A stretch of DNA of 7,479 nucleotides from Candidatus Rifleibacteriota bacterium (GCA_022704885.1 JAKJFO010000202.1:1-7479), one strand, 5' to 3'; shown: positions 1 to 6,735, numbered from the stretch's first letter. The notes: generated by a model from the sequence alone, not told the origin. A program made the numbers and translations.

Positions 1-2032
1 AGGCCTGCAGATGCTGCCCGTTAGCGCGGCATGAGGTAGCAGTTCTGACGGTCAACAGGGTTGCCAGACCGGCAAAAAGAACCAGTATGGCGCCAACAAT
101 AAATGCCGATACATCGAAGCTCAGGCCGATATTTTCGAACAGTTCGGCAAAGTAGACGAATTCACGGTGCATGGCCAGCCTGAATTCAGGCGTGTGGCTG
201 ATGAAAGCCCAGGTGGTCAGGGCGCCAGCTGCGCTGCAGATGACGGCAACTGTCGCGGCCTGCCAGGCCGGTCTGGGCAGAACGCTGGCTTCGGCCCTTT
301 CCCGTCTGCTTCGCAAAAGAGCGGTCAGAAGAAAGACCGGTGTGACGAACAGCAGCGGCAGCGCCCATGACCAGAGCCCGGTATCGACGCCGGGAGCCAC
401 TGCCAGAAAGAATTGCCTGAGCGTGACTTCGCCGCCGAGAAATGCCAGCGCCAGCAGCATGAAGTTGAACCATTCATGCCTGGGGCCTTCGTGCTGACGG
501 GTTTCGAGTCGGTAGAACAGCAGAATTCGCGCTTTCATGTTGAGAAAAGCAACTATCAGCACGAAGAGCAGCAGGCTGTAAAAGTTCAGCAGGCTGAATG
601 TCTTGATTGGCAGCAGCATCAGCAGCAGAAAGAAGCCGCCGGCTTTGGCCCAGAAGCTCGAACTCTGTTGCAGCATTTTGCTCTCGAAGTCCGGAAAGAT
701 CGCCGAAAACTGCAGGGCGGCCCAGACGCTGGCGCCGGTGAAAAGAAAGGTCATCAGCACCACGCGCAGTGCGGCGACCAGCTCGAAACCCATGAACCAG
801 GTGGTGCCGGCTGCCAGCGGCAGAAAGACCACCGATGACACTGCCAGCCAGAATGTGAATTTGCGTTTGAGAATCTGCTGCGGGTGCAGCGGCAGGGTTT
901 CGAGAAGGGCGATGGTGCGGCCTTCGCTGCCGATGGCGTTGGTCGGCCCGAACATGCAGAAATAGATGATGCCGGCGTAGATCATGTTGAGGCCTGCATT
1001 GACCGACATCAGCTCGAATGCTTCCCGCGTGATCAATACATTGACCAGTATCAGAGAGATCGGCATCAGCAGGGCGTTTACTCGAATGTTGTAGTCGCTC
1101 TTCAGAAGCAGATGATCTTTTTGCAGCAGCCCGCTGAAGCGGCTCTTCTGGCGCTGCTGACGATTGTTAGATCTTGTTGTTCTGTTTGCGAGTGCTCCGG
1201 CATCGAGAGCGCGATATAACAGGAGTCCGAAGAACAGCATGGCCGCGAGCCAGAGCCCGCTGAACTGCCAGAATTCAGTTATAAAACCGCTTCGAAATAG
1301 TGTCGCACCCAACCAGCGCACTGGCTTGAGCGCGAAGATCACATCCTGATACTGCATGACGAACTCAGCCAGATAATACCCCAGGGGGCCGCTTGAGTGA
1401 TCGACCAGCATAACGGGGATGACAATGACAAAGCTGGCCAGAAACCCGAAGATCGAGAAGAAATTGTTGATCGACGTGATTGGCAGATAGCGGCGCAGAG
1501 TAAGCATGATCAGGTTGATGATGGTTCCGATCAGAATGCTTATCTGGGCGAACAGCAGCAGTGACAGAACGATGGCGGTAAGGGTGATCCCTTTGTGGCA
1601 CGTCGCTGTCAGAAAACCGGGAAGCAGAATCATGGCGCCGATATAATCACTGGCGAACCGCTCGAAGGTCTTTACACAGAACAGACTGGCCGGCGGTACC
1701 GGCAGTGTCGTCAGGTAGTCGAAATCAGAACTCATCTGACCGGCATTGATCGTGTGCCCGGTAAGCAGGTCGCTGACGAACACTACCATTATGCCGAAAA
1801 ATGCGATGAAGCCGACGATCCATTCGATCAGCAGAGCTTTTTCTGCGGCGATGCCTGCTATCATGTTGAAAAAGTCAGAAATAGCCGTGCCAACCATCAG
1901 CACGAGAAAAATCACGGCCGTGGCCACCAGCACCAGGCGCTTGCCGGTAAGCTTCGCTTTGAGGGTATTGAAGAATATTCTGAGTTTAACTTTGCAGAGA
2001 GGAACCACGGTCACGATAAAAGAGCTGTTCAT
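1..2032 (-). CDS. ABC-2-type exporter permease, partial (C-terminus beyond left edge)
   Basis: The minus-strand frame from ATG 2032 stays open for 677 codons to the window edge, so the C-terminus is missing. The protein is very hydrophobic, with about 14 to 16 likely membrane segments (for example residues 33-51, 70-90, 151-176, 190-211, 257-274, 318-335, 462-497, 552-574, 590-610 and 641-661). Two soluble stretches resemble those of the large putative ABC exporter permeases: DFDYLTTLPVPPASLF at 103-118, and GSEGRTIALLETLPLHPQQI at 368-387. These resemble the 'leading to LP-x-P/S-P' coupling segments of that group. No ATPase subunit is in the window; it may lie beyond the left edge. The start is the first usable codon after the upstream gene's TAG, in the same frame. 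The only Shine-Dalgarno-like GAGG is about 14 nt away, so translation may be coupled to the upstream gene. Family assignment is from recalled motifs; the substrate is unknown. The region after residue 520 is longer than the basic permease core and may be an added membrane domain. Confidence 0.78.
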   Translation of the reverse strand, partial: MNSSFIVTVVPLCKVKLRIFFNTLKAKLTGKRLVLVATAVIFLVLMVGTAISDFFNMIAGIAAEKALLIEWIVGFIAFFGIMVVFVSDLLTGHTINAGQMSSDFDYLTTLPVPPASLFCVKTFERFASDYIGAMILLPGFLTATCHKGITLTAIVLSLLLFAQISILIGTIINLIMLTLRRYLPITSINNFFSIFGFLASFVIVIPVMLVDHSSGPLGYYLAEFVMQYQDVIFALKPVRWLGATLFRSGFITEFWQFSGLWLAAMLFFGLLLYRALDAGALANRTTRSNNRQQRQKSRFSGLLQKDHLLLKSDYNIRVNALLMPISLILVNVLITREAFELMSVNAGLNMIYAGIIYFCMFGPTNAIGSEGRTIALLETLPLHPQQILKRKFTFWLAVSSVVFLPLAAGTTWFMGFELVAALRVVLMTFLFTGASVWAALQFSAIFPDFESKMLQQSSSFWAKAGGFFLLLMLLPIKTFSLLNFYSLLLFVLIVAFLNMKARILLFYRLETRQHEGPRHEWFNFMLLALAFLGGEVTLRQFFLAVAPGVDTGLWSWALPLLFVTPVFLLTALLRSRRERAEASVLPRPAWQAATVAVICSAAGALTTWAFISHTPEFRLAMHREFVYFAELFENIGLSFDVSAFIVGAILVLFAGLATLLTVRTATSCRANGQHLQA

Positions 2033-2074
2033 ACAGATATGTACGGCCTCTGCTTGTAGCTGATCAGATAAGGT

Positions 2075-2914
2075 CTAGCGCCAGGGTTCGCGGTAGCGTT
2101 GCTCGAGATAGTATGCTTCTTTTTCCATGGGAATGTCAAAATCTTTGCTGCGACCGGTTGCATCGGCCCAGGCACACTGCAGGCCCCAGTTGATACTCCA
2201 GGCGGTGTCATCGACCCAGGTGTCGCCGATTCGCTCATCCAGGCCTTTGATGAAGCTGCCGGCGCGTAACGGATACATGGCATCGCGCCGGTATTGAAAT
2301 GTGTGTACCAGCTCGTGACCGGCATGAGCACCAGAACCGTTGGTGGTAAAAGTATTGGCATTGCTGTAAGCCAGTGCGCTTGACCCGTTCAGGGTGCCAT
2401 CACTGTCGGCGCTGCGTTTGAAAGCCATGGTGCCATAACGCAGACTGCGTTTGAAGTCCAGGGTCGAGCCTTCGATAAGATGTATCGCCGGGGCGATCAC
2501 AGAGTTCAGGCCCGGGCGTATTTTGATATCGCCGTCTTTTGCGATGAGCCAGACCGGGCCGATATCCATCCTGAAAACGAATTTATCGCCTGCCGATTCT
2601 GCTATCGATGCACCCAGATTCACCATACACTTCGCCTGCCAGGCTTTTGCGGCTGATTCTTCCTGCATTCTTGGCGCCATTTTGAAGCCCTGGTGCATGA
2701 GATATCCACCAAAAGCGGCCTGTATTGCAGCTTTTTGCGGATCTTCGCCGTTGTGGTATGCCCGTATTGCTGCAAATGCCGCCGGCAGCGCGACGTTCAA
2801 TATCAGCACATCCCTTTCATTGAATGCTCTGACTTTGGAATGTGAAGCGGTCATGGCGACCAGGGTCACGATCAGCAGAAGCGATATTCTGCACAGTGAG
2901 CGGGCAGATGGCAC
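2075..2914 (-). CDS. Secreted putative zinc metallopeptidase-like protein (HELVH motif)
   Basis: A 279-residue protein starting at GTG 2914. The start is supported by TTGAGGTC, whose GAGG lies 7 nt upstream, and by an in-frame stop shortly before it. Residues 1-30 form a signal peptide: basic n-region (R5, R9), hydrophobic core SLLLIVTLVAM and a likely cleavage near residue 30. An alanine-rich segment (40-75) precedes a conserved-looking middle part (95-165). H200-E201-L-V-H204 fits the HExxH zinc site. EKEAYYLE at 264-271 lies about 60 residues later and could supply the third ligand, as in gluzincin-like proteins. The activity is inferred from motifs only; a non-catalytic zinc site is possible. 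It sits 42 bp before the exporter permease gene and 77 bp after the TPR gene, so all three are probably co-expressed. I do not recognise a named family with certainty. Confidence 0.72.
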   Translation of the reverse strand: MPSARSLCRISLLLIVTLVAMTASHSKVRAFNERDVLILNVALPAAFAAIRAYHNGEDPQKAAIQAAFGGYLMHQGFKMAPRMQEESAAKAWQAKCMVNLGASIAESAGDKFVFRMDIGPVWLIAKDGDIKIRPGLNSVIAPAIHLIEGSTLDFKRSLRYGTMAFKRSADSDGTLNGSSALAYSNANTFTTNGSGAHAGHELVHTFQYRRDAMYPLRAGSFIKGLDERIGDTWVDDTAWSINWGLQCAWADATGRSKDFDIPMEKEAYYLEQRYREPWR

Positions 2915-2921
2915 AGTTCGA

Positions 2922-2925
2922 CCTC
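2922..2925 (-). promoter_or_regulatory. Ribosome binding site deciding the GTG start at 2914
   Basis: The minus strand reads TTGAGGTCGAACT followed by GTG. GAGG is 7 nt before the start. An A9 tract (plus-strand T run 2929-2937) lies just upstream and may act as an A-rich translation-enhancing stretch. Confidence 0.6.
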
Positions 2926-2991
2926 AAGTTTTTTTTTACTGTCGGAACGAGTGCCGGATTTTTGAACGACGAAATGCAAAAATCTTTGCGC

Positions 2992-4128
2992 TCAGCTCAT
3001 CTGGTAGAAAACCTGTACCCTGCAGCGCCAGATGATATTTTGTGATCCGGCGATATAAGCCAGTTTCATGCTGATAAGTCTGAATTTATGGGCGTATGGT
3101 GACATTTTCCGAAAAAAGTCATTGAGGGTTTTGAAGTCACGCGCCGCGATTTCATAAGTTGTTTCAAGAATCTTGTTTTCGGCGTCACGTTCTTCGGTGT
3201 CACTGATTGCGACGTCGGTTTCTTCGGCGATGAGTTTGACAAATTCGCGCAGATCGGCGGCCGGCTTGACTTCTTTGTTCTCAACCACCATTTCGGGAAT
3301 CTCAAACTTGATTTCAAGCAGCTTTTCTTCACCCTGTGGGGGCGGGCCGGAAAGGATTTCAGTGCGTCCTCCGCTTGCCTTTTCGAGAGCAGAGACAATA
3401 CCGGCTTTTTGTACTACCGAAGAGCAGCCGATTTTGACCTTAACCCACACTGATGTGCCGTCGACGACAAAATCGTCAAAATCCATGGTGATGATATTAT
3501 GGCTCGCCTGGTCTTTCAGAAGCCTTTCGATGACATCGAAGGCTTTTTCACTGGCAGAAACCGGAATCGGCCGGAAAATGCCGGGCACTCCCACGGTTTT
3601 CTGTGGTTCCGGGGCTACTGTTTTGAGTTTTTCAATGAAGCTTTTGATCTTGGCATTTTCAGGGTCTTTGTCGCGGGCAATAGTGATGTTGTGCCAGGCT
3701 GTAACATGATCTTTGAGACGCCCTGCGATGACAGCCCGCATGAATCTTCCGCCCGGGTGGTCGGGTTGGCGCTCGAATACCAGTTCGACTTCTTCGATTG
3801 CGCGCGCGTAATTTTTGCGTGAAAAATGCCGGTTGGCAAGCTTCATGTGTACCGAGATGTAGCGCTGGTCTGAGTCTGAAACGATCTGTTCGGAACTGTC
3901 GATATTGCGCCCGGTTGGCTGTGACGGAATCGAAATATTGACCGACTTGCCGCCGACGTCGATATTTTTGCCACCAGACTGCTTTTCCTGATACTCTTTG
4001 GCTTTTTCTTCGAGTTTTTTCCAGTCGATGTCAGCAGCCGAAACCGTTATTACGAGGGTACATAACCATATCGCAAAACTCAGTTTTGCAATAAATACAG
4101 ACCGGTCATGGCATGGTTGTCGGCTCAC
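2992..4128 (-). CDS. Secreted TPR protein with a possible PilO-like C-terminal domain
   Basis: A 378-residue protein starting at GTG 4128, supported by GGAG 7 nt upstream. Residues 15-31 (KLSFAIWLCTLVITVSA) are a signal peptide with likely cleavage near A31/A32, so the product is periplasmic or extracellular. A charged linker follows (35-90). One clear TPR-like unit spans about 91-125 (HMKLANRHFSRKNYARAI with the usual small and aromatic positions) and a weaker one spans 126-160. Two later domains are alternating strands and helices; 325-377 (ARDFKTLNDFFRK ... NIIWRCRVQVFYQM) recalls the ferredoxin-like C-terminal domain of PilO/GspM proteins, but this is a weak resemblance. No catalytic motif is seen, so a scaffold role is inferred. 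It follows the STAS gene by 48 bp and precedes the HELVH gene by 77 bp, and no terminator is visible on either side. Confidence 0.75.
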   Translation of the reverse strand: MSRQPCHDRSVFIAKLSFAIWLCTLVITVSAADIDWKKLEEKAKEYQEKQSGGKNIDVGGKSVNISIPSQPTGRNIDSSEQIVSDSDQRYISVHMKLANRHFSRKNYARAIEEVELVFERQPDHPGGRFMRAVIAGRLKDHVTAWHNITIARDKDPENAKIKSFIEKLKTVAPEPQKTVGVPGIFRPIPVSASEKAFDVIERLLKDQASHNIITMDFDDFVVDGTSVWVKVKIGCSSVVQKAGIVSALEKASGGRTEILSGPPPQGEEKLLEIKFEIPEMVVENKEVKPAADLREFVKLIAEETDVAISDTEERDAENKILETTYEIAARDFKTLNDFFRKMSPYAHKFRLISMKLAYIAGSQNIIWRCRVQVFYQMS

Positions 4129-4135
4129 AGGCTTA

Positions 4136-4139
4136 CTCC
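4136..4139 (-). promoter_or_regulatory. Ribosome binding site deciding the GTG start at 4128
   Basis: The minus strand reads GGCGGAGTAAGCCT then GTG, giving GGAG with 7 nt spacing. No ATG, GTG or TTG occurs in frame in the stretch read just upstream, so this site fixes an otherwise unusual start codon. Confidence 0.6.
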
Positions 4140-4176
4140 GCCATCGATGCGCAGCTGGTTGCGAAAAGGCGCAGGC

Positions 4177-4536
4177 TCAGCCGGCTGCTTCCGAAATCGC
4201 TGCTACTGCTTCTTCTTCTGAGGGGTAGGCTTCGCAGAGAGTCATGACTCCTGTCATCTGCAACGCGGTCTGCGTCAGCTTCGACAGGCCGGTGATGGCT
4301 ACTTCACCTTCGTTGTAATCTATAATCTGTACCATGATGTCGAGCAGGGTCGAGAGACCGGTAGAATTGATGACCGGGGTTTTTTCGAGGTTGAAGACGA
4401 AGAAAAACTGCCCCTTGTTGATCATTTCGCTGCAGCGATCCCTGAAGACTTTGCCGCCGATGTCGTCGAGGTAGCCCTGGGTTTTGACCACGGTTACTTT
4501 GCCGTTCTGAATAATTTCTACATTGAATTCGCTCAT
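4177..4536 (-). CDS. STAS-domain anti-sigma-factor-antagonist-like protein
   Basis: A 119-residue single-domain protein starting at ATG 4536. The fold pattern of STAS proteins is clear: two N-terminal strands (VEIIQNGKVTVVKTQGYLD), FFFVFNLEKTPVINSTGLST at 44-63 forming the strand and turn before helix 2, then VAITGLSKLTQTALQMTGV. In SpoIIAA the loop is DSSG and its second Ser is phosphorylated by the partner kinase. Here it is N57-S58-T59-G60, so the phospho-acceptor position would be Thr and the preceding Asp is Asn. Family role: binding an anti-sigma factor or acting in a phospho-switch. No kinase, phosphatase or sigma factor lies in the window, so its partner is unknown. It heads the leftward gene group and has no clear Shine-Dalgarno, which agrees with the very close promoter. 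STAS proteins also serve in other sensory or lipid-transport complexes (MlaB type). Confidence 0.85.
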   Translation of the reverse strand: MSEFNVEIIQNGKVTVVKTQGYLDDIGGKVFRDRCSEMINKGQFFFVFNLEKTPVINSTGLSTLLDIMVQIIDYNEGEVAITGLSKLTQTALQMTGVMTLCEAYPSEEEAVAAISEAAG

Positions 4537-4543
4537 ATCTGCG

Positions 4544-4573
4544 ATGATAGGTAGACAGCCGGCATATTGTCAA
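4544..4573 (-). promoter_or_regulatory. Sigma-70-type promoter for the STAS gene group, apparently leaderless
   Basis: On the minus strand TTGACA (4568-4573) matches the -35 consensus exactly. An 18 bp spacer is followed by TATCAT (4544-4549), a good -10 element. Only 7 bases separate the -10 from ATG 4536, so the expected transcription start falls at or next to the start codon. The absence of a Shine-Dalgarno site fits this. It probably drives the STAS gene and the genes after it. Confidence 0.6.
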
Positions 4574-4609
4574 GTTAAAGTTGCACCGCCATATTTTCGT
4601 GCCAGTGCC

Positions 4610-4686
4610 CGTGCTCATAATCGTACTCGCCTGCCCTGCGAAGCTTTCGCGAAGCAGGGTAATCGTAATCGTGCTCGTAATCGATA
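4610..4686. repeat. Hexamer-like repeat array flanking a GC-rich hairpin, intergenic
   Basis: Degenerate hexamers of the type CGTNNT (cgtgct, cataat, cgtact, then cgtaat, cgtgct, cgtaat) run on both sides of an inverted repeat with arms CCCTGC (4634-4639) and GCAGGG (4654-4659). The centre also holds a direct repeat GCGAAGC (4638-4644 and 4649-4655) and the palindrome TTCGCGAA (4646-4653). There is no T run, so it is not a plain terminator. It lies between two divergent promoters. It may be a dispersed intergenic repeat of this genome, which cannot be tested from one window. Confidence 0.6.
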
Positions 4687-4702
4687 AAGTTGTCGATTGT
4701 AC

Positions 4703-4730
4703 TTGACTAATATTTGTCTTTGTTTAAGTT
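4703..4730 (+). promoter_or_regulatory. Possible tpx promoter
   Basis: TTGACT (4703-4708) and TAAGTT (4725-4730) are separated by 16 bp, about 40 bp before the tpx start codon. The region is T-rich, and the -10 match is moderate, so other placements are possible. Confidence 0.35.
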
Positions 4731-4772
4731 TGTTTGTGTCTGTTTTATTAAATCATAGAAATGAGGAACTTT

Positions 4773-5282
4773 ATGACTGCAGTAACAGGAAAAGTCACAT
4801 TCATGGGAACCCCGCTGACGCTGATCGGCAAAGAGGCGAAGGTTGGCGAGCGCTTCCCGGCTGGTATTGTTTTGTCAGGCAACGATCTGAAACCATTCAA
4901 TCTCAGCGAAGTGCCGGGTTTGAAGGTTATTACCACGGTGCCATCTCTCGATACACCGGTTTGCGATACGCAGGTGCGCAAGTTCAACGAAAAAGCGGCC
5001 GGCCTGAAGGCAAAGGTGTTTGCCGTGTCAGCCGATCTGCCGTTTGCTCAGGCCCGCTGGTGCGGTGCCGCCGGTATCAAAAACGTCAGTACGCTGTCTG
5101 ATCACGCTCAGATGGCTCTGGCAGACGCGCTTGGCATTCATGTCAAAGAACTCCGCCTGTTTGCCCGCACTGTGTTTGTCGTCGACTCTTCCGGCAAGAT
5201 CGTCTATCGCGAGATCGTGCCCGAAATTACCAGCGAACCCAATTATGAAGCGGCTCTTACCGCCGTAACTTCGGCTTCCTGA
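4773..5282 (+). CDS. tpx: Thiol peroxidase (atypical 2-Cys peroxiredoxin)
   Basis: A 169-residue protein that reduces hydrogen peroxide and organic hydroperoxides, normally recharged by thioredoxin. The start at ATG 4773 is chosen over ATG 4761 because GAGGA (4763-4767) sits 5 nt before it, and because the family begins with a short stretch of this kind ahead of the TFMGTPLTL strand. The catalytic signature PSLDTPVC gives P57, T61 and the peroxidatic C64. The resolving cysteine is C97 in LPFAQARWCG. R132 in LFARTVFVVD is the likely active-site arginine. The length is typical of Tpx. The gene stands alone, divergent from the STAS group, and ends just before a strong terminator. Its job here is probably oxidative defence in the cytoplasm or periplasm; no signal peptide is seen, so cytoplasm is more likely. 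No redox regulator or binding site is evident. Confidence 0.96.
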   Translation: MTAVTGKVTFMGTPLTLIGKEAKVGERFPAGIVLSGNDLKPFNLSEVPGLKVITTVPSLDTPVCDTQVRKFNEKAAGLKAKVFAVSADLPFAQARWCGAAGIKNVSTLSDHAQMALADALGIHVKELRLFARTVFVVDSSGKIVYREIVPEITSEPNYEAALTAVTSAS

Positions 5283-5294
5283 TTCGCATCAGAT

Positions 5295-5339
5295 AAAAAA
5301 CTGGCACCAGTCGGCGTTCTGCGACTGATGCCAGTTTTT
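5295..5339. terminator. Bidirectional intrinsic terminator between tpx and the SLH gene
   Basis: CTGGCA-C-CAGTCG (5301-5313) pairs with CGACTG-A-TGCCAG (5322-5334) around an 8-base loop, with one mismatch. AAAAAA precedes (5295-5300) and TTTTT follows (5335-5339), so it can end transcription from either strand. It lies 12 bp after tpx and 10 bp from the end of the converging SLH gene. Confidence 0.9.
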
Positions 5340-5349
5340 GCTGTTGCTT

Positions 5350-6570
5350 TTATTCGCGGTTGATTATTCGGCGCACGCGCTCACGTTTGCTGCGCAGGCG
5401 CTTGATGAAAGCTTCTATATCGGAACTGGTGGCGCTGCTCGGGGCGGACGATTCGATTGTCGGCTTCTCCGTGGTTGCTGTCGGGGTGGCAGGCGGCTCG
5501 AGTTCGCTGATTATACGGTTGATGACGCCAAGAGCTTCAAATCTGCTTACAGGCTCATGGCCGGCAAACAGATTGTTGTTGTAACCGAGTCTGATTCCTG
5601 CTCGCGCCAGTGTTTCCAGTGCTTCAGCTACTTTGCTGCCGGCTTTGACGTCTGAATACAATATCAGCTGGTTTGATTCGCTGTGTGGCATGGAACTGGC
5701 AAGAACAGCGGTCATGCGAGCCAGCTGGCTGCGGTCTGCATTGCGGGAAAGCCCGAATTGCTTCATGATCTGGTCGATTTTATTTCGATATTCTGCTTTT
5801 TCGTTTCGGCAGAGAATACCCTGAATGACCAGACCGAGATCGCGTGAGCTGATATTGCCGGTTCCGTTTAATTTTCGACCCAGATTGGTCAGATCGAAAG
5901 CCCCGGCGCTGCGCAGGTTTTGCAATGGCTTTGTCATATAGTGTTCCTGCGGAACATCTGAAAACAAGGCAAATCTCTGAATATTGCCGTTCGCGATGAT
6001 CAGATCATGCAGTCTTTTGAGAAGCCAGAGTGCTTCTTTCAGCTTAAGCCTGTCTTTGGGGCGGAAGGCGCCGTCAGGACTGCCCTGAATCACCCCGGTT
6101 TTCAATGCGTAATCAAGTGCCGGCCCATATTTCGAGTCAACCTGCCAGTCTTTGAATCGGGCATCAGTTCTGACTTCTTCCGGGTGCGGCAGACTGTTTC
6201 TGGCCCAGCCGTACATGATGCTGCGCAGAACGCTTTCGCAGGCTGTCTGGCGGGTAATAGTCCGCTCCGGTCGTTCTGAGCCGATAATTCCGTTGATCAA
6301 CAGCTCATTGTGATCATAACTGTTTGTCAGGCCGGTTTCGGCGAGAACTCTGGCCAGGCTGTTCTGAAAAGCGGTTTCACTGATATTGTCATTTAATGCT
6401 CGGTTACTGAATTCATACTGGTCAAAAAGGCCGAGTTGTCGTGAAAACGCTATCTCGGGTGATAACGCGGTCTTTGCCGAAGCCTGAATGATCAGCGGGT
6501 CGAACGCGACCGTGCCAGCGACGGCTGCCGCCAGAAATCCAGCAAGAAAAGATTTTTTGCCCGATAGCAT
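5350..6570 (-). CDS. Secreted S-layer homology (SLH) domain protein
   Basis: A 406-residue protein starting at ATG 6570, with GGAGG 5 nt upstream (6576-6580). Residues 1-33 are a signal peptide (KK at 5-6, hydrophobic core FLAGFLAAAVAGTVAF). The clearest SLH repeat is 139-190: FKDWQ, then YGPALDYALKTGVIQGSPDG and FRPKDRLKLKEALWLLKRL. Further diverged repeats start at 202 (LFSDVPQEHYMTKPLQNLRSAGAF) and 304 (LYSDVKAGSKVAEALETLARAG ... SRFEALGVINRI). The N-terminal 40-125 segment may be a fourth, degenerate copy. A Pro/Thr/Ser-rich linker (359-383) leads to a strongly basic tail (388-405). SLH domains usually bind cell-wall polymers or secondary polysaccharide, so the protein is probably attached to the envelope. 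It has no enzymatic domain that I can see. It follows the hydrolase-HhH gene by 165 bp and has its own candidate promoter, so the two need not be co-transcribed. Confidence 0.88.
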   Translation of the reverse strand: MLSGKKSFLAGFLAAAVAGTVAFDPLIIQASAKTALSPEIAFSRQLGLFDQYEFSNRALNDNISETAFQNSLARVLAETGLTNSYDHNELLINGIIGSERPERTITRQTACESVLRSIMYGWARNSLPHPEEVRTDARFKDWQVDSKYGPALDYALKTGVIQGSPDGAFRPKDRLKLKEALWLLKRLHDLIIANGNIQRFALFSDVPQEHYMTKPLQNLRSAGAFDLTNLGRKLNGTGNISSRDLGLVIQGILCRNEKAEYRNKIDQIMKQFGLSRNADRSQLARMTAVLASSMPHSESNQLILYSDVKAGSKVAEALETLARAGIRLGYNNNLFAGHEPVSRFEALGVINRIISELEPPATPTATTEKPTIESSAPSSATSSDIEAFIKRLRSKRERVRRIINRE

Positions 6571-6588
6571 ATTTGCCTCCGAGGTAAT

Positions 6589-6617
6589 CTGATATAGTTC
6601 ACCCCAGATATCGGCAA
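6589..6617 (-). promoter_or_regulatory. Possible promoter for the SLH gene
   Basis: On the minus strand TTGCCG (6612-6617) and TATCAG (6589-6594) are 17 bp apart. The elements are moderate matches and lie close to the start codon, leaving a short leader that still contains the Shine-Dalgarno site. Confidence 0.3.
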
Positions 6618-6735
6618 CATCAGGAAAGTAATTTACCCTGCAAAATCATCAGTCGCGCACTTCGCAGAATCCATGATTGGCCTTATACCTGTAATCGCTG
6701 CTTCATTCGCTGTGTTTATCGAAATCCGTCTTTGT

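Noticed and set aside
171..1219. Several plus-strand open frames of 100 to 140 codons
   Set aside because: They lie opposite the continuous permease frame, have compositions biased to Gln, Arg and Ser, and lack ribosome binding sites. They are shadows of the minus-strand gene.
1365..1601. Minus-strand 78-codon frame
   Set aside because: It overlaps the permease in another frame; its His, Pro and Arg richness is typical of an out-of-frame reading.
2915..2991. Separate promoter or terminator between the TPR and HELVH genes
   Set aside because: Only weak -35 and -10 candidates and a tiny GCAAA/TTTGC hairpin are present, without a suitable T run.
4610..4686. CRISPR array or terminator reading of the hexamer repeats
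   Set aside because: The units are 6 bp with no spacers, and the hairpin has no T tract after it on either strand.
4761..4772. Earlier ATG for tpx at 4761
   Set aside because: The Shine-Dalgarno GAGGA lies inside this extension and points to the ATG at 4773, which also gives the usual Tpx N-terminus.
6571..6735. Small gene or terminator in the gap before the SLH gene
   Set aside because: The open frames there are continuations of shadow frames without start signals, and no stable hairpin with a T run is visible. Only the weak promoter is listed.
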